A stretch of 64,000 bases of DNA from Solea solea (GCF_958295425.1 NC_081151.1:22913799-22977798), one strand, 5' to 3'; numbered from the stretch's first letter, positions 8,301 through 16,366 are shown. Program-made: numbers and translations. The notes: generated from the letters alone by a model not told the origin.

Positions 8301-10218
8301 ACGTGACGTCGTTCTGAACGTGACGTTGTTCCGTCGTTAACGTTTGTCGTCGGTAATGTTTGTCGTCGTTAACGTTTGTCGTCGTTAACGTTTGTCGCCG
8401 GTAACGTTTGTGGTCGTTAACGTTTGTCGTCGTTAACGTTTGTCGTCGGTAATGTGTGTCGTCGTTAACGTTTGTCGTCGTTAACGTTTGTCGTCGGTAA
8501 TGTTTGTCGTCGTTAACGTTTGTCGTCGTTAACGTTTGTCGCCGGTAACGTTTGTCGTTGTTAGCGTTTGTCGTTGTTAGCGTTTGTGGTCGTTAACGTT
8601 TGTGGTCGTTAACGTTTGTCGTTGTTAACGTTCGCGGTCGTTAACGTTTGTCGTCGTTAACGTTTGTGGTCGTTAACGTTTGTCGTTGTTAATGTTTGTC
8701 GTCATTGACGTTTGTCGTCGTTAACGTTAGTTTTGTTATTTTATTAACAACAAAACAGTGAGGAAAAGAAAAAGAGAGTTTGTGGTTTTTGAAACTCTCT
8801 CCAGACGTTTAAAGAATTCATTAATTACAAACCAACAGTTGTTTCTCGACACGTCTCTCATCTCCTCTCCTTGTCTCCTTGTCCTCATGTCCTCAGTCCT
8901 ACGAGCAGGACGGGAAGTCGTCGAAGGACGGCGACCGCGGTCAGATCCACAACGCCGCCAGCTCCATCGTCAACGCTCTGTCCAAACGCCACAACAGCAC
9001 GGTAATGTTGGCTGTGGTGGAGGTCAAAGTGGAGACGGTGGTCAAAGATCCTCCTACTGGTCAGTTCTGTCCCTACATCCAACTATTATTTATATCTATA
9101 TATCTATGTATTTACATATTTATATATTTATATCTATATATCTATGTATTTAAATATTTATATTTATATTTATATTTATATTTATATCTATATATTTATA
9201 TTTATATCTATGTATTTAAATATTTATGTCTTTATATCTATGTATTTAAATATTTATATCTATATATCTATGTATTTATATATTTATATCTATATATTTA
9301 TATTTATATCTATGTATTTAAATATTTATATCTATGTATTTATATGTATATTTATATCTATGTATTTAAATATTTATATATTTATATCTATGTATTTAAA
9401 TATTTATATCTAAATATCTATGTATTTATATATTGACACAGAGGAGAAAAATACTGTAAACTTGGAATTCACAGGAAAGTTTTTAGTAAAGTTTAGAATT
9501 TCTCTCACTTTTTAACACCAAAGTGTCTCGATGTGAATCGACGTAAAACTCTAAAGTTGACTTTTAAAAATATGAAAGCTAATGCTAAATAATAACAAAG
9601 TTTTACACACTGGACCTTTAAGCTTCAGTGGAATGGGAGTGTCACAGTCACTGACTCCGCCCCCTTCCTGCAGGTTACCTGGTGCCGGTGTTGTGCGTCG
9701 TCTTCAGCGTCCTGTGGATCTTCTGCATCGTGATCTGCGTGTGGTGGACGCGCAAGAGGAAGAAAGAGCGCGAGAGAGCGTCGCGCGCCCAGGACAGGAC
9801 CGTCAACAACCAGCTGGAGGCGCCGCCCCCGCGCGGCCACGCCCTCAAGGTCAACCGCGACAAAGACATTCAGTACGAATGCAAGAAGCTGATGAGCTCG
9901 TCCGAGAGGACGTGCGACGGCGCCGAGGGCGAGGAGGAGGACGACGAGGAGGCGGAGCTAGAGCTGGCGCTGGAGCTGGAGGACGACGAGGGGCGGGCGC
10001 CGGGCTCTGGGGACGGGAAGTGTCCCCCGTCCCAGAAATGCTCCGTGTCGGCACCATTTCAAGACAGAGGGATGATGGGAAAGAGGGGTGTGGTCAGCAC
10101 GACGCGCAGCGCTCCGGTGAAGGCGCCGCACCGGACGGCGTACAGTCCCAAAGACAACCGGTGTAAAAACCTCAACGCCGCCAAACTCAGCGACGACATT
10201 AAAGACCACTATGTGTGA
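1380..10218 (+). CDS. jag2: Jagged-2 type Notch ligand, C-terminal seven exons (5'-partial gene)
   Basis: This is a single-pass membrane ligand of the Jagged/Serrate branch of DSL proteins, which activates Notch receptors on neighbouring cells. Seven exons are read at 1380-1465, 2295-2408, 3259-3374, 3989-4258, 5866-5997, 8897-9059 and 9674-10218. Every intron has GT-AG ends and every junction keeps frame. In order they give the end of one EGF repeat ([12 protein letters not shown]), a full EGF repeat (IDECQSSPC...), a cysteine-rich domain, a juxtamembrane segment, one transmembrane helix, and a tail ending DHYV. From memory of the families, the block [12 protein letters not shown] after the helix matches JAG2 (WWTRKRRKERER) and not JAG1, which has LRKRRK there. 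The signal peptide, MNNL, DSL and most EGF repeats lie upstream of the window. Teleosts keep jag2a and jag2b, and I cannot tell which this is. Confidence 0.95.
1815..2185 (+). repeat. Palindromic repeat family, copy 1 (forward), in a jag2 intron
   Basis: The left arm has tttatctcgctgtgagacaa, then gtaaaccactcactctccca. The right arm has gtttggtgtgggagagtgag, then cagtgagataaag. The inner left half carries ctgctgcctcgtgtggtcac (arm A) and the inner right half ggaggcagcagtgg (arm B). This is the most diverged full copy in the window. Confidence 0.8.
2295..2408 (+). CDS. jag2: jag2 exon: last EGF-like repeat (calcium-binding type)
   Basis: This 114-base exon is phase 1 at both ends, the classic one-exon EGF module. 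Joined to the previous base it reads N-I-D-E-C, the start of a calcium-binding EGF motif. Six cysteines follow in EGF spacing (DEC, SPC, STC, YRC, VC, RC). There are two possible donors at the 3' end. The one at 2409 (GTAAGA) keeps frame and gives QEFIGLGKSC, close to JAG2 QEVIGFGRSC from memory. The GT at 2407 would break the frame. A (GT)n run at 2261-2282 sits just upstream of the acceptor. Confidence 0.95.
3155..3222 (+). repeat. hAT-like terminal fragment
   Basis: 'ggcgggccagtttgggccca' and the text after it resemble the end at 52510-52555 (gcggaccagttttggcccac). GGCC-rich ends of this type are common in vertebrate hAT elements. It lies in the jag2 intron just before the 3259 exon. The family call is recall only. 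Confidence 0.4.
3259..3374 (+). CDS. jag2: jag2 exon: start of the cysteine-rich (VWC-like) domain
   Basis: The exon begins after tttag at 3258 and ends AAG|GTCAGA. It is 116 bases (phase 1 in, phase 0 out) and reads [14 protein letters not shown], then [15 protein letters not shown], then VNGHVHCSK. The C-x2-C-x-C spacing and the W-x4-C motif are those of the Jagged juxtamembrane cysteine-rich domain, which Delta-type ligands lack. The reading frame stays open past the donor through the minisatellite in the next intron, up to a TGA ending at 3953 (see findings). Confidence 0.93.
3378..3925 (+). repeat. Minisatellite, unit about 15-19 bp (CTCACACACAGAAAACG)
   Basis: More than 30 imperfect copies of a CTCACACA-CAGAAAACG unit fill almost the whole 614-base intron 3375-3988. 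Units vary by CACACA or GAGAGA insertions. The array is open in the frame of the upstream exon, coding [16 protein letters not shown] repeats. Confidence 0.95.
3989..4258 (+). CDS. jag2: jag2 exon: main part of the cysteine-rich domain
   Basis: The exon is 270 bases, exactly 90 codons, phase 0 at both ends. The acceptor is ttccag and the donor GTAAGA at 4259. It reads [12 protein letters not shown], a proline-rich stretch, then [15 protein letters not shown] and CHQWGVC, and ends with [26 protein letters not shown] sequence. The last part matches the JAG2 pattern [20 protein letters not shown] recalled from the human protein, so the assignment is firm. Confidence 0.95.
4340..4780 (+). repeat. 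Two diverged copies of the AATCGATTA dispersed repeat
   Basis: Copy one (4340-4510) has ccagtttctttgctccgta, and copy two (4640-4775) has tttttcatcttcttaaatgt and atcaattaatcaataaaata. Both match the 47690-47925 element. They lie in the 1607-base intron 4259-5865. Confidence 0.5.
5233..5324 (+). repeat. Compound (GA)n / (CA)n microsatellite
   Basis: A (GA)n run at 5233-5274 is followed by a (CA)n run at 5296-5324. A TCC/CTT-rich pyrimidine tract then continues to about 5580. All lie in the intron before the 5866 exon. Confidence 0.95.
5866..5997 (+). CDS. jag2: jag2 exon: extracellular juxtamembrane region, part 1
   Basis: The exon is 132 bases, 44 codons, phase 0 at both ends. The acceptor follows a long (CT)-rich tract ending ctctcag, and the donor is ATG|GTGATT. 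It reads [16 protein letters not shown]... to [24 protein letters not shown] and VEVAM correspond to ICSGIR and VEVAV of human JAG2 (recalled). Directly after the donor there is a C-run and a (CA)n repeat at 6005-6035. Confidence 0.93.
6205..6350 (+). repeat. Degenerate 15-16 bp repeats related to the 8336-8735 array
   Basis: About eight loose units of the form (T/C)GTTAGCNTTCGTGTTG occur, for example 'cgttaatgtttgtttcgtta' and 'gttagcattcgcgttg'. They share the GTTA..GTTTGT core with the clean array 2 kb downstream in the same intron. Confidence 0.6.
6408..6925 (+). repeat. Polypyrimidine minisatellite, unit about 13 bp (TCTCTTCTCTCCG)
   Basis: About 40 units of TCTCTTC(T/C)CTCCG run with variants (CTCCA, CTACG, CTCG). 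The + strand is almost pure pyrimidine for over 500 bases. Long open frames on both strands here (RRREETE and SLLSVSS repeats) are simple-repeat artefacts. Confidence 0.95.
7322..7478 (+). repeat. Teleost dispersed repeat with the TCATTTAGCAGACACTTTTA motif
   Basis: 'attacattacatgtcattta' followed by gcagacacttttatcc and aaagcgacttacaatgg is a phrase I recall from many fish sequences. The copy ends near cttaaccactgagtcactcc. It is SINE-like in length. I cannot name the family with certainty. Confidence 0.6.
7685..7711 (+). repeat. (TG)n microsatellite in a jag2 intron
   Basis: About 13 pure TG units. A pyrimidine tract and a (TCT/TCC)n tract follow at about 7870-8080. No coding signal is seen in 7480-8335. 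Confidence 0.9.
8336..8735 (+). repeat. CpG-containing 16-bp minisatellite (CGTTTGTCGTCGTTAA)
   Basis: About 25 head-to-tail units with period 16 occur. Variants change GTTAAC to GGTAAC/GGTAAT or GTCGTC to GTGGTC/GTTGTT. Units contain the palindromes GTTAAC and AACGTT and up to three CpGs. The array ends about 160 bases before the 8897 exon acceptor. Confidence 0.95.
8897..9059 (+). CDS. jag2: jag2 exon: extracellular juxtamembrane region, part 2
   Basis: The exon starts after cctcag and ends with one base of a glycine codon before GTCAGT at 9060. It is 163 bases (phase 0 in, phase 1 out). It reads [16 protein letters not shown]..., then [21 protein letters not shown] is a potential N-glycosylation site, and [10 protein letters not shown] is the matching JAG2 block. 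A GTAATG inside the exon at 9002 looks like a donor but is coding, because [12 protein letters not shown] continues across it. An AT-rich simple repeat begins about 20 bases after the donor. Confidence 0.94.
9078..9435 (+). repeat. AT-rich minisatellite (TATATCTATGTATTTAAATA)
   Basis: Units of 12-24 bases built from TATATCTATGTATTTA and AATATTTA fill more than half of the short intron 9060-9673, starting about 20 bases after the exon donor. Confidence 0.95.
9674..10218 (+). CDS. jag2: jag2 last coding exon: transmembrane helix and cytoplasmic tail
   Basis: The exon starts after cctgcag with GT, which completes a glycine codon, and ends at TGA 10216-10218. [14 protein letters not shown] followed by [10 protein letters not shown] is one transmembrane helix. 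[13 protein letters not shown] is the basic stop-transfer segment. The tail is about 155 residues. It has an acidic tract at about 9919-9992 ([22 protein letters not shown]), several lysines that could be ubiquitin acceptors (Jagged endocytosis by Mind bomb is known for the family), and [17 protein letters not shown] near the end, which resembles the JAG2 PKVDNRAVRSINEAR block. It ends DHYV. The exon is clearly richer in GC than the DNA around it. Confidence 0.95.
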
Positions 10219-10477
10219 CACGCTGACCTTTGACCTTTCTTACGTGACGATTACAGAGGCTTTCATTTTTGTATTCTTTGCTTTGTTTTCGCACGGAGAC
10301 GACAACAACGACAACAAATACAACGACAACAACAACAACGACAACAACAACAACGACGACAACACCGACAACAACGATACGGAACGCAAACGTGGATTTA
10401 ATTCTTTCTTCTGCTCGTCATGATTTTTTTTCTGGTTCTGTTTAAACTTGTTTTTCTTTTGTTTTGTTTTCTCTGAT

Positions 10478-10600
10478 CCAGTGGTTCCCAAACTGTGGGT
10501 CGGGATCCACACATGAGTCGCAGGCAACTTTTTTCGGGCAACTTTTGATTCAGCTTCCAAAGATTTAGTCGTAAAAAAATTTGCAACTTTTCTAGTGGTT
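10478..10600 (+). repeat. hAT-like terminal sequence, copy 1
   Basis: 'ccagtggttcccaaactgtg' followed by ggtcgggatccac. CAGTGGTTC(T/C)CAAAC is a well-known type of hAT (Charlie-like) terminus. No matching inverted end is found nearby. Confidence 0.65.
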
Positions 10601-10680
10601 CCCACACTCTGGGTTGAGACCCACAGATGGTTCACGGGAGAGTTTTTTTGGTCCCCAAACGAATTAGCTAAATTTTCTCG
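10591..10680 (+). repeat. hAT-like terminal sequence, copy 2
   Basis: 'ctagtggttcccacactctg' is followed by ggttgagacccacagatgg and gtccccaaacgaatt. It lies directly after copy 1, in the same orientation. Confidence 0.65.
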
Positions 10681-10933
10681 CGTTAACTAACGTTCATGTT
10701 CATATGTTTTAAGACATACATTTATAAAAAGAGGTTTTGATTTGTTTCCAAACATTCAGTCGCAAAATTTTGGACAAATTTGCTCTTCTTATGTTATTTA
10801 TTTGTATTGTTTTTTTAAACATTTACAAAAGGAAGTTTTTGTTACATTTAGTGTAACGTAACAAAAGTTGCAAAGTTTATTTCGCAAGATATTTATTACG
10901 ATTTGGGTCCTTTTTTGTTTTGTTTCTGTGATT

Positions 10934-11020
10934 TAGTGGTTCCCAAACTCCGGGTCGGCACCCACAGTTGGTTCACAGGAGAGTTTTTCCGGCCCCCAAA
11001 CAAATTTGCAGAATTTTCCC
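10934..11020 (+). repeat. hAT-like terminal sequence, copy 3
   Basis: 'tagtggttcccaaactccgg' is followed by gtcggcacccacagttgg and cccccaaacaaatttgc. Same orientation as copies 1, 2 and 4. Confidence 0.65.
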
Positions 11021-12149
11021 GACCTTTTTAATTCAAATTCTATTTTCTGTATGTTTAAAAGAACAAGTTACCAAACTAATTTTCTCTGCGATTTGACTCT
11101 TTTTCTGTTTTATTTTCTCCTTGTTTTTCCTGAACAACATTGGCAGCTGTTGATGTTGGTGCCGTCTGTCGTCTGCGGGACTTTTTCTACTCTCTCTTCA
11201 TATCCTGTCTTTTTTTTATAGAAAACAAAAGAAAAACTACTTTTAAAAAAAAACAAATGTTTTATATACAAATCTAAGTTGTTTGAAAGTTGGCACCGTA
11301 TGAAACCAGGCATTGGAAGGTCGTTTGTTTGTTTGTTTACATCCATAAACATCTTTTCCATTTTCTGTTAAACCCTTTCAAAATAATTGTGACAGCTTCC
11401 TGTTGGGTAGAAAAGTGCCTTCACTCCGTTTGTTTTCCTCCTGAACTTTAAAGTGAACATAAAGGGAAAAGATGTGGCGTCAACGCAGCAGTAAAGGTTT
11501 TATTGTCTTTGTACAGATGTAAATATGAACAAATGGCTGTGTATATTTGAGTTTAGTAAGTTAAGTCATGCTTTGTATCATAGTTATTCTAAAAAAATAC
11601 CATTGTTTTCTGCTTATTTTTGTTTTTTTTAACGATGTCATTCCGTTGATGAGCGTCTGTTGACGCGATGACGTTGGTTTCATCGCGACTTTGTCCACAG
11701 TCAAAAACAGATTTGTCTTCATGTGTCGTGATTGTTTGTTGACACAGGCCACGCCCACGTTTTTATTTTAACAGAAAAAAAAACAAGTTTCAGAAAGAAC
11801 GACTAACAATCACAATTTTGTTATTTAACCAGCGACGAGGTTGAAAAACGACAACTTTTTGTTTTACGAAAACCTGTCCAGACTAAAAAAATCAATCCCA
11901 GAGTCGTCAAACTAAGACGGAGACGGTTTCGCCCTTTAAATGTCTCTGTTTTCAGACGCTGGACGACGAGTGTGAACGTCTTTAAAAGGAAAATGTAGTC
12001 GTGTGGATGAAGCAACACAGTCTGTGTGTGTGTGTGTGTGTGTCTCTGTGTGTGTGTGTGTCTGCAAAAATTTCCTTCCAAAAACTTTTTACTCAGTAAA
12101 TTTCCTAGAGATATAAAAATTACAAATTTAAAAAGCAAAAAAATGCTAA

Positions 12150-12265
12150 ACCAGTGGTTCCCAAACTCTGGGTCAGGACCCACAGATGGGCCGTGGGTGA
12201 TTTTTTTGCGGTCCCCAAACAAATTTTCCCAGTTTTTTGTGAATATGTTTTAAATAACATTTCCA
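12150..12265 (+). repeat. hAT-like terminal sequence, copy 4
   Basis: 'ccagtggttcccaaactctg' is followed by ggtcaggacccacagatgg and ggtccccaaacaaattttcc. Same orientation as the other three. Confidence 0.65.
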
Positions 12266-13273
12266 AAATCTTGGAAATAACTTTCTATCTTTAAAAAGTG
12301 AGTTCCCGATTTAGAAAGTTTGGGAAACAAAAGCAGCGGAGAGTCTGAAACACGGAGTGTGTCCTGCTTTAATATTTGAACTGTTTGTGTTTCCTCGTAA
12401 ACTTGCGATTGTTTTTCGAGCTGTTTCCAGATCCATTTCTTTTGTTTTTAACAGTAACTCACGCCCTCGTAACAAAACGCTCTTTGAGAACAGTTTAATA
12501 TCACTTCACATTCCCTCTGTCGCACAAAAAGCAGCAGCAGCAGCACAGACTCTGTAAAAGACTGAATTCTTTATTAGATTTTCGATTTTTATGGATGTGG
12601 TCACAGAAACATGACGGGATATAAAACATGCTGCAGTTAGTTGAACATTTTTTTTGGTTGTAATTACTGACACTAAATGACGCCGTGGTTTCAAACCAGC
12701 ACAGATGATTAATCCCATTGTTCAAATTATAGTAAATTGGTCATATTTTCAGTCTGTTGGCAGCAGAGTGAACATGACGGCATTTTATCTTTATATTCTT
12801 TGGCTAAAGTCAAATCTCCTCACAGACAAAAGGGTGTGATGTGAATTCACTTGCAGGAAACTCCTCGTGTCACTATTCTGGTCTCATGAAGGGAACATGG
12901 TTGTTGTTGTTGTTGTTGTGAGTGAGTGAGTGTTTGTGTTTGTCGAGAGTTTCTGCACTAAACAAAGTCACAGGAAGAGAGAAAACTAAGAAAAACTAAA
13001 GTTAAAAAGTCAAAAGTCTGTGGATGAACAATGTTTTCAATCTTTTCTGTTTGGTTTTTGTTCAAAAATGCTGATGCAAATCACAGAGAATTCATATTCT
13101 GTCAGTGATTTTTATTTTTATTTTCTTTTTTACATGTTAGTCCCCAGAGGAGGAGCTGAATGTGCAGAACGTTGTAATTATTTTGTACAAAACTTTGGTA
13201 AAAAGTCTTGGTTTGTTAGTGGATTTTTTTTTGTTTGTTTGTTTGTTCTTAGAACAATTTTATTCTATTATTT

Positions 13274-13279
13274 ATTAAA
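13274..13279 (+). terminator. Candidate poly(A) signal ATTAAA for jag2
   Basis: ATTAAA lies in an AT-rich stretch, and a T/GT-rich stretch (ttgatttggtcttttttttg) starts about 25 bases later, as expected downstream of a cleavage site. A second ATTAAA is at about 13452 and an AATAAA at 14548-14553. Confidence 0.3.
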
Positions 13280-13300
13280 GTATTTTATACCAAAGTTCTT

Positions 13301-13687
13301 TTGATTTGGTCTTTTTTTTGTTGTTAACATTTGTGACCGTGAAGGTCCATTTATTCTCCATTTTTATCATCTCCGTCACGACCCCACATACACAATACTT
13401 CCTCTAGAGGGCAGTGCCGAGCACCGAGTTGAGGCGTCAACATAGTGACGATTAAAGGGAATTATTTTAATTGTGTTAAAATCGACTGAAACACAAAGAC
13501 TGAATGTGAGTCGTGTCATTTTCAAAATTTCCGTTTGTCCGCGGCGTCTTCGGACCAGTAGCCTTCGCTAAAGCCAGTCCCTATAGGAAGCTGGTGTTAC
13601 TTTACAAGCTGTATTATTATGGGATGTGTGACCCTGGAGCCATCAGTGACCCTTCCTCCTAATTTCTCTCCAAGTAGGTCAGTGAGT

Positions 13688-13735
<48 letters not shown>

Positions 13736-14640
13736 CACATACGTGACCCGAGCTCCGCGTCGTCCAGGATTCCAGACACGTTTCCCATTCTTCCCCGAAA
13801 CAACTGCCGGGTTAATGAACCACACGGGCCCCGGCACAGCGTTATGGACGTCCACCACAGCTGCTGCTGCTGCTGCTGCTGCCAATGTTAATCATTTCCC
13901 ACAGTGTCATTAACGCGGCAGATGGAGGCGCAAGAGCGTCTCACTTTATTGGTCTGGCGCTAAATGAAGCGGGAGAGAGAGAGACTTTAAAAAAAACTGT
14001 ATTTATGATAGATAGATAGATAGATAGATCATTTTGTATTTTGGGGGAGATAGCTAACTAGATTAGCCACAGTATTCACATGCTAGCCATAGTTTCAATA
14101 CTGAGAACTAGCATATTGATAGCTCTCTACATAATGTGTTAGCGTGAGATAGCATGTCCAGCTAACTGGCTCACTAGCTACAGTATGAACCTGATCCTCA
14201 GAGAAGAACGTGTTTATGTTCTTCATTTTCTCTCTAAAGTTGAGTTTGTTCTGTCGTCACCATTTTGTTTAAGAACTTTGAATTTAGTCGTTTTGTCAAA
14301 CTCCATTTTGAAGTCGACCACGAAGAGACGATTTGACTCAAAGTTGGACCAAAAAAAGAAGAAGAGCTGAAAACTGGTGTTTCTAAAAGAAGACTGAAAA
14401 CTCCTCAGGTGACAAGACATAAGTCAGTTTTATACAGTTTAAGGGAATTCTGACATCAATATTCTACTAATCACAAATGTTGATATATGACGAGGTGAGT
14501 TGAAACCTTTGTTTTTGTCATTTTAATCAAAAGTGCAAAAAATACAAAATAAAGAAAATGTTTTAGAGACATTTAAGGTTTGTGATGTCCTAACTGTGCC
14601 TCACTCCTCATGCTGCTTCCTGTGGTCACATGGTTTCAGC
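13301..14640. other. Non-coding stretch downstream of jag2
   Basis: It contains a CpG-richer block at about 13530-13930, a (GT)n run at 13686-13729, a (CTG)n run at 13860-13882 and a (GATA)n run at 14004-14030. No exon is supported. Confidence 0.6.
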
Positions 14641-14644
14641 TCAG

Positions 14645-14670
14645 CCAATGAGCAGTGACCTCGTTAAAAA
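14645..14670 (+). promoter_or_regulatory. Candidate promoter: CCAAT box next to a YY1-like AAAATGGCGGC
   Basis: CCAAT lies at 14645-14649 (cagccaatgagc), 22 bases before AAAAATGGCGGC, which matches the YY1 core AANATGGCGGC often found at vertebrate transcription starts. A GTGAGT donor is 100 bases downstream. No TATA box is seen. The strength of the call rests only on this co-occurrence. Confidence 0.35.
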
Positions 14671-14772
14671 ATGGCGGCAGGCGGTGAAATGTTTGTGTGC
14701 TGCTGTTTGTGTGTTGATGTGTGTGCTTTCCGGTCCTTAGTCACGGAAAGTGACTGCTCGTCTGTGATGAAG
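14671..14772 (+). CDS. Candidate first coding exon of an unidentified downstream gene
   Basis: From ATG 14671 a 34-codon frame (MAAGGEMFVCCC... to SDCSSVMK) runs to AAG|GTGAGT at 14773 with no stop. It would end in phase 0. I do not recognise the peptide. It could equally be an untranslated first exon, since ATGGCGGC may be a YY1 site and not a start codon. It follows jag2 on the same strand, about 1.4 kb past the likely jag2 3' end. Confidence 0.25.
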
Positions 14773-15517
14773 GTGAGTTCTGCTGCTCGTTTCTCTGTTG
14801 TTTTCTTTTAAAGTTTCAGGAGTTTGATGCTAACTTCAGAGCCACATGTTAGCTCTTGTGCTAGCTCAATGCTGAAAGTCTCTTGTTGTCACTGAATGAG
14901 CTGAAATATTCTGTAAAATACTGAACTTCATCCAGAACTTCTTATCCGACTGAAAAATGAGGACATGAGGTGAAAATGTGAAACTTAAATGACAATTTGA
15001 CTTCAGTTTTCATCATTTTTAATCCCTTTTCTGCTGAATTCTGTCACGTTTCACGTGGGTGTCGTGGTTAGCACTCGCTGCTACTCTGACTGTGTTTAAC
15101 TTTAAATCACTTGTACACACTTTTTATCTGTCTACATGTTTTATTGTTTGCGTGAGAAACACAAACACAACACACAGTTGTTATGGACTGCTATTGCTAA
15201 CAGTAGCTAACAATGGATACGTTTGCATCCATGTTGTTTTTCCCAATGTGATGTCACTTCCTGTTCTGAGTTCCGATGTAAATGGAACATACCATTAACC
15301 GTCTGGTTTGATTAATTTGGTAGAAATATATTTATTATTTTTCAGAATTTTAGTTCCAAAGACGCTAAGAGATAATTACCTGTCGGCCATTTTGTGTTTT
15401 TTGCTTCAACACTGTGACAAACTCCACTTTTGTATAAATCACTGAGGAATAAACCAAAATAAAAACATTGATATCAGATTTTAAGATATCAAACATTTAG
15501 TGTCGGCATCTGTCCAG

Positions 15518-15646
15518 CGTGAGGACGTCGACGAGTCCGTCTCAGACCAGTACTTCAGTTCCTGCCTGGACAACACCGACAGTTTGTCCTCATGGATCAT
15601 TAAAAAGCACAGACTCACAGTCACGGTCGCCACGGTGACGACGTGA
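15518..15646 (+). CDS. Protein-like frame, possible second and last exon of the 14671 unit
   Basis: After tctgtccag a frame reads REDVDESVSDQYFSSCLDN, then TDSLSSWIIKKHR, and stops at TGA 15644-15646. The amino-acid mix looks more like protein than the random frames nearby. It is phase 0, so it could join the 14671-14772 exon. The acceptor is weak, and another AG lies at 15499-15500. After the stop the same frame has one more TGA, then QTRRGRLANNLLTRCNGRQ up to a GTGAGC at 15779. It may be a decayed gene fragment or chance; I do not recognise it. Confidence 0.2.
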   Translation, partial: REDVDESVSDQYFSSCLDNTDSLSSWIIKKHRLTVTVATVTT

Positions 15647-16366
15647 TGCACTGAAGGCTTCGCTTGACGTTTAACTGAAAGTGTCGTGTCTTCTGTGTCC
15701 AGACAGACGCGTCGAGGACGACTCGCCAATAATCTGCTGACGAGATGCAACGGTCGCCAGGCGCTCAGTGTTTCAGGTGAGCAGTGAACTACAGCAGCTC
15801 CACCCCACGCTCTGGTCACTTCTTACACATCATGTTATTTATTGGCATTTTTTACAGCTCATTTCCTCCATAAATCCCTTTTTAATCCAGCAAAACATCA
15901 AGATAGTAAATAAACTTTTATAAAACCACAACAAGTTTTTGAAAATGTTTCAGCTACTAATTAAGAGTTGCTGAGCTGAGTTCCCATAATGCTCTGGGGC
16001 GGCGTGTTTCAAATGAAACTGTAAATCATAATATTTCTTGTAGTTGCCGTCATAAAGATGTTTTATGTTCACACTCGCTGGATTTATTCTCCTCGAGTTC
16101 ATGTTTCTGTCAAACGACTAATTGGTTTCTCAGCTCATCGTCGCAGCTGTAGAAGCTTAAAGTGGCGTGACAGTTTTTAAAATGCATCTTTTATTGAATA
16201 TGTGCATTTTATTTGACATATTTATCTTTACTTTTGAAGTGGTACGACTTCTATCTTTAAAAACGATGATCCATTGGTATTTAAGGTTCTGAAATTTAAG
16301 TTTGTCCTTCTCTTAGCACTAACTGTACGTGACGGGATGTGACTTCTGTAAGACTCCGCCCTCTGA

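Larger units (their letters stand above)
10219..13300 (+). other. jag2: Probable jag2 3'UTR
   Basis: The stretch follows the jag2 stop codon directly. No splice acceptor or recognisable coding frame is seen. It is T-rich, with a CAA/GAC run at 10301-10378, four hAT-like terminal copies, a (TG)n run at 12022-12061 and a (TTG)n run at 12901-12918. No AATAAA occurs before 13.3 kb that I can find; the first reasonable signal is ATTAAA at 13274. The true end is not proven and could be nearer or farther. Confidence 0.5.

Noticed and set aside
9002..9007. GTAATG as a donor inside exon 8897-9059
   Set aside because: The frame continues as [14 protein letters not shown], which matches the JAG2 juxtamembrane block, and ends at a better-placed GTCAGT at 9060.
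9625..10221. Minus-strand and shifted frames over the last jag2 exon
   Set aside because: They are shadows of a GC-rich coding exon; the + frame with a transmembrane helix and basic stop-transfer is clearly the real one.
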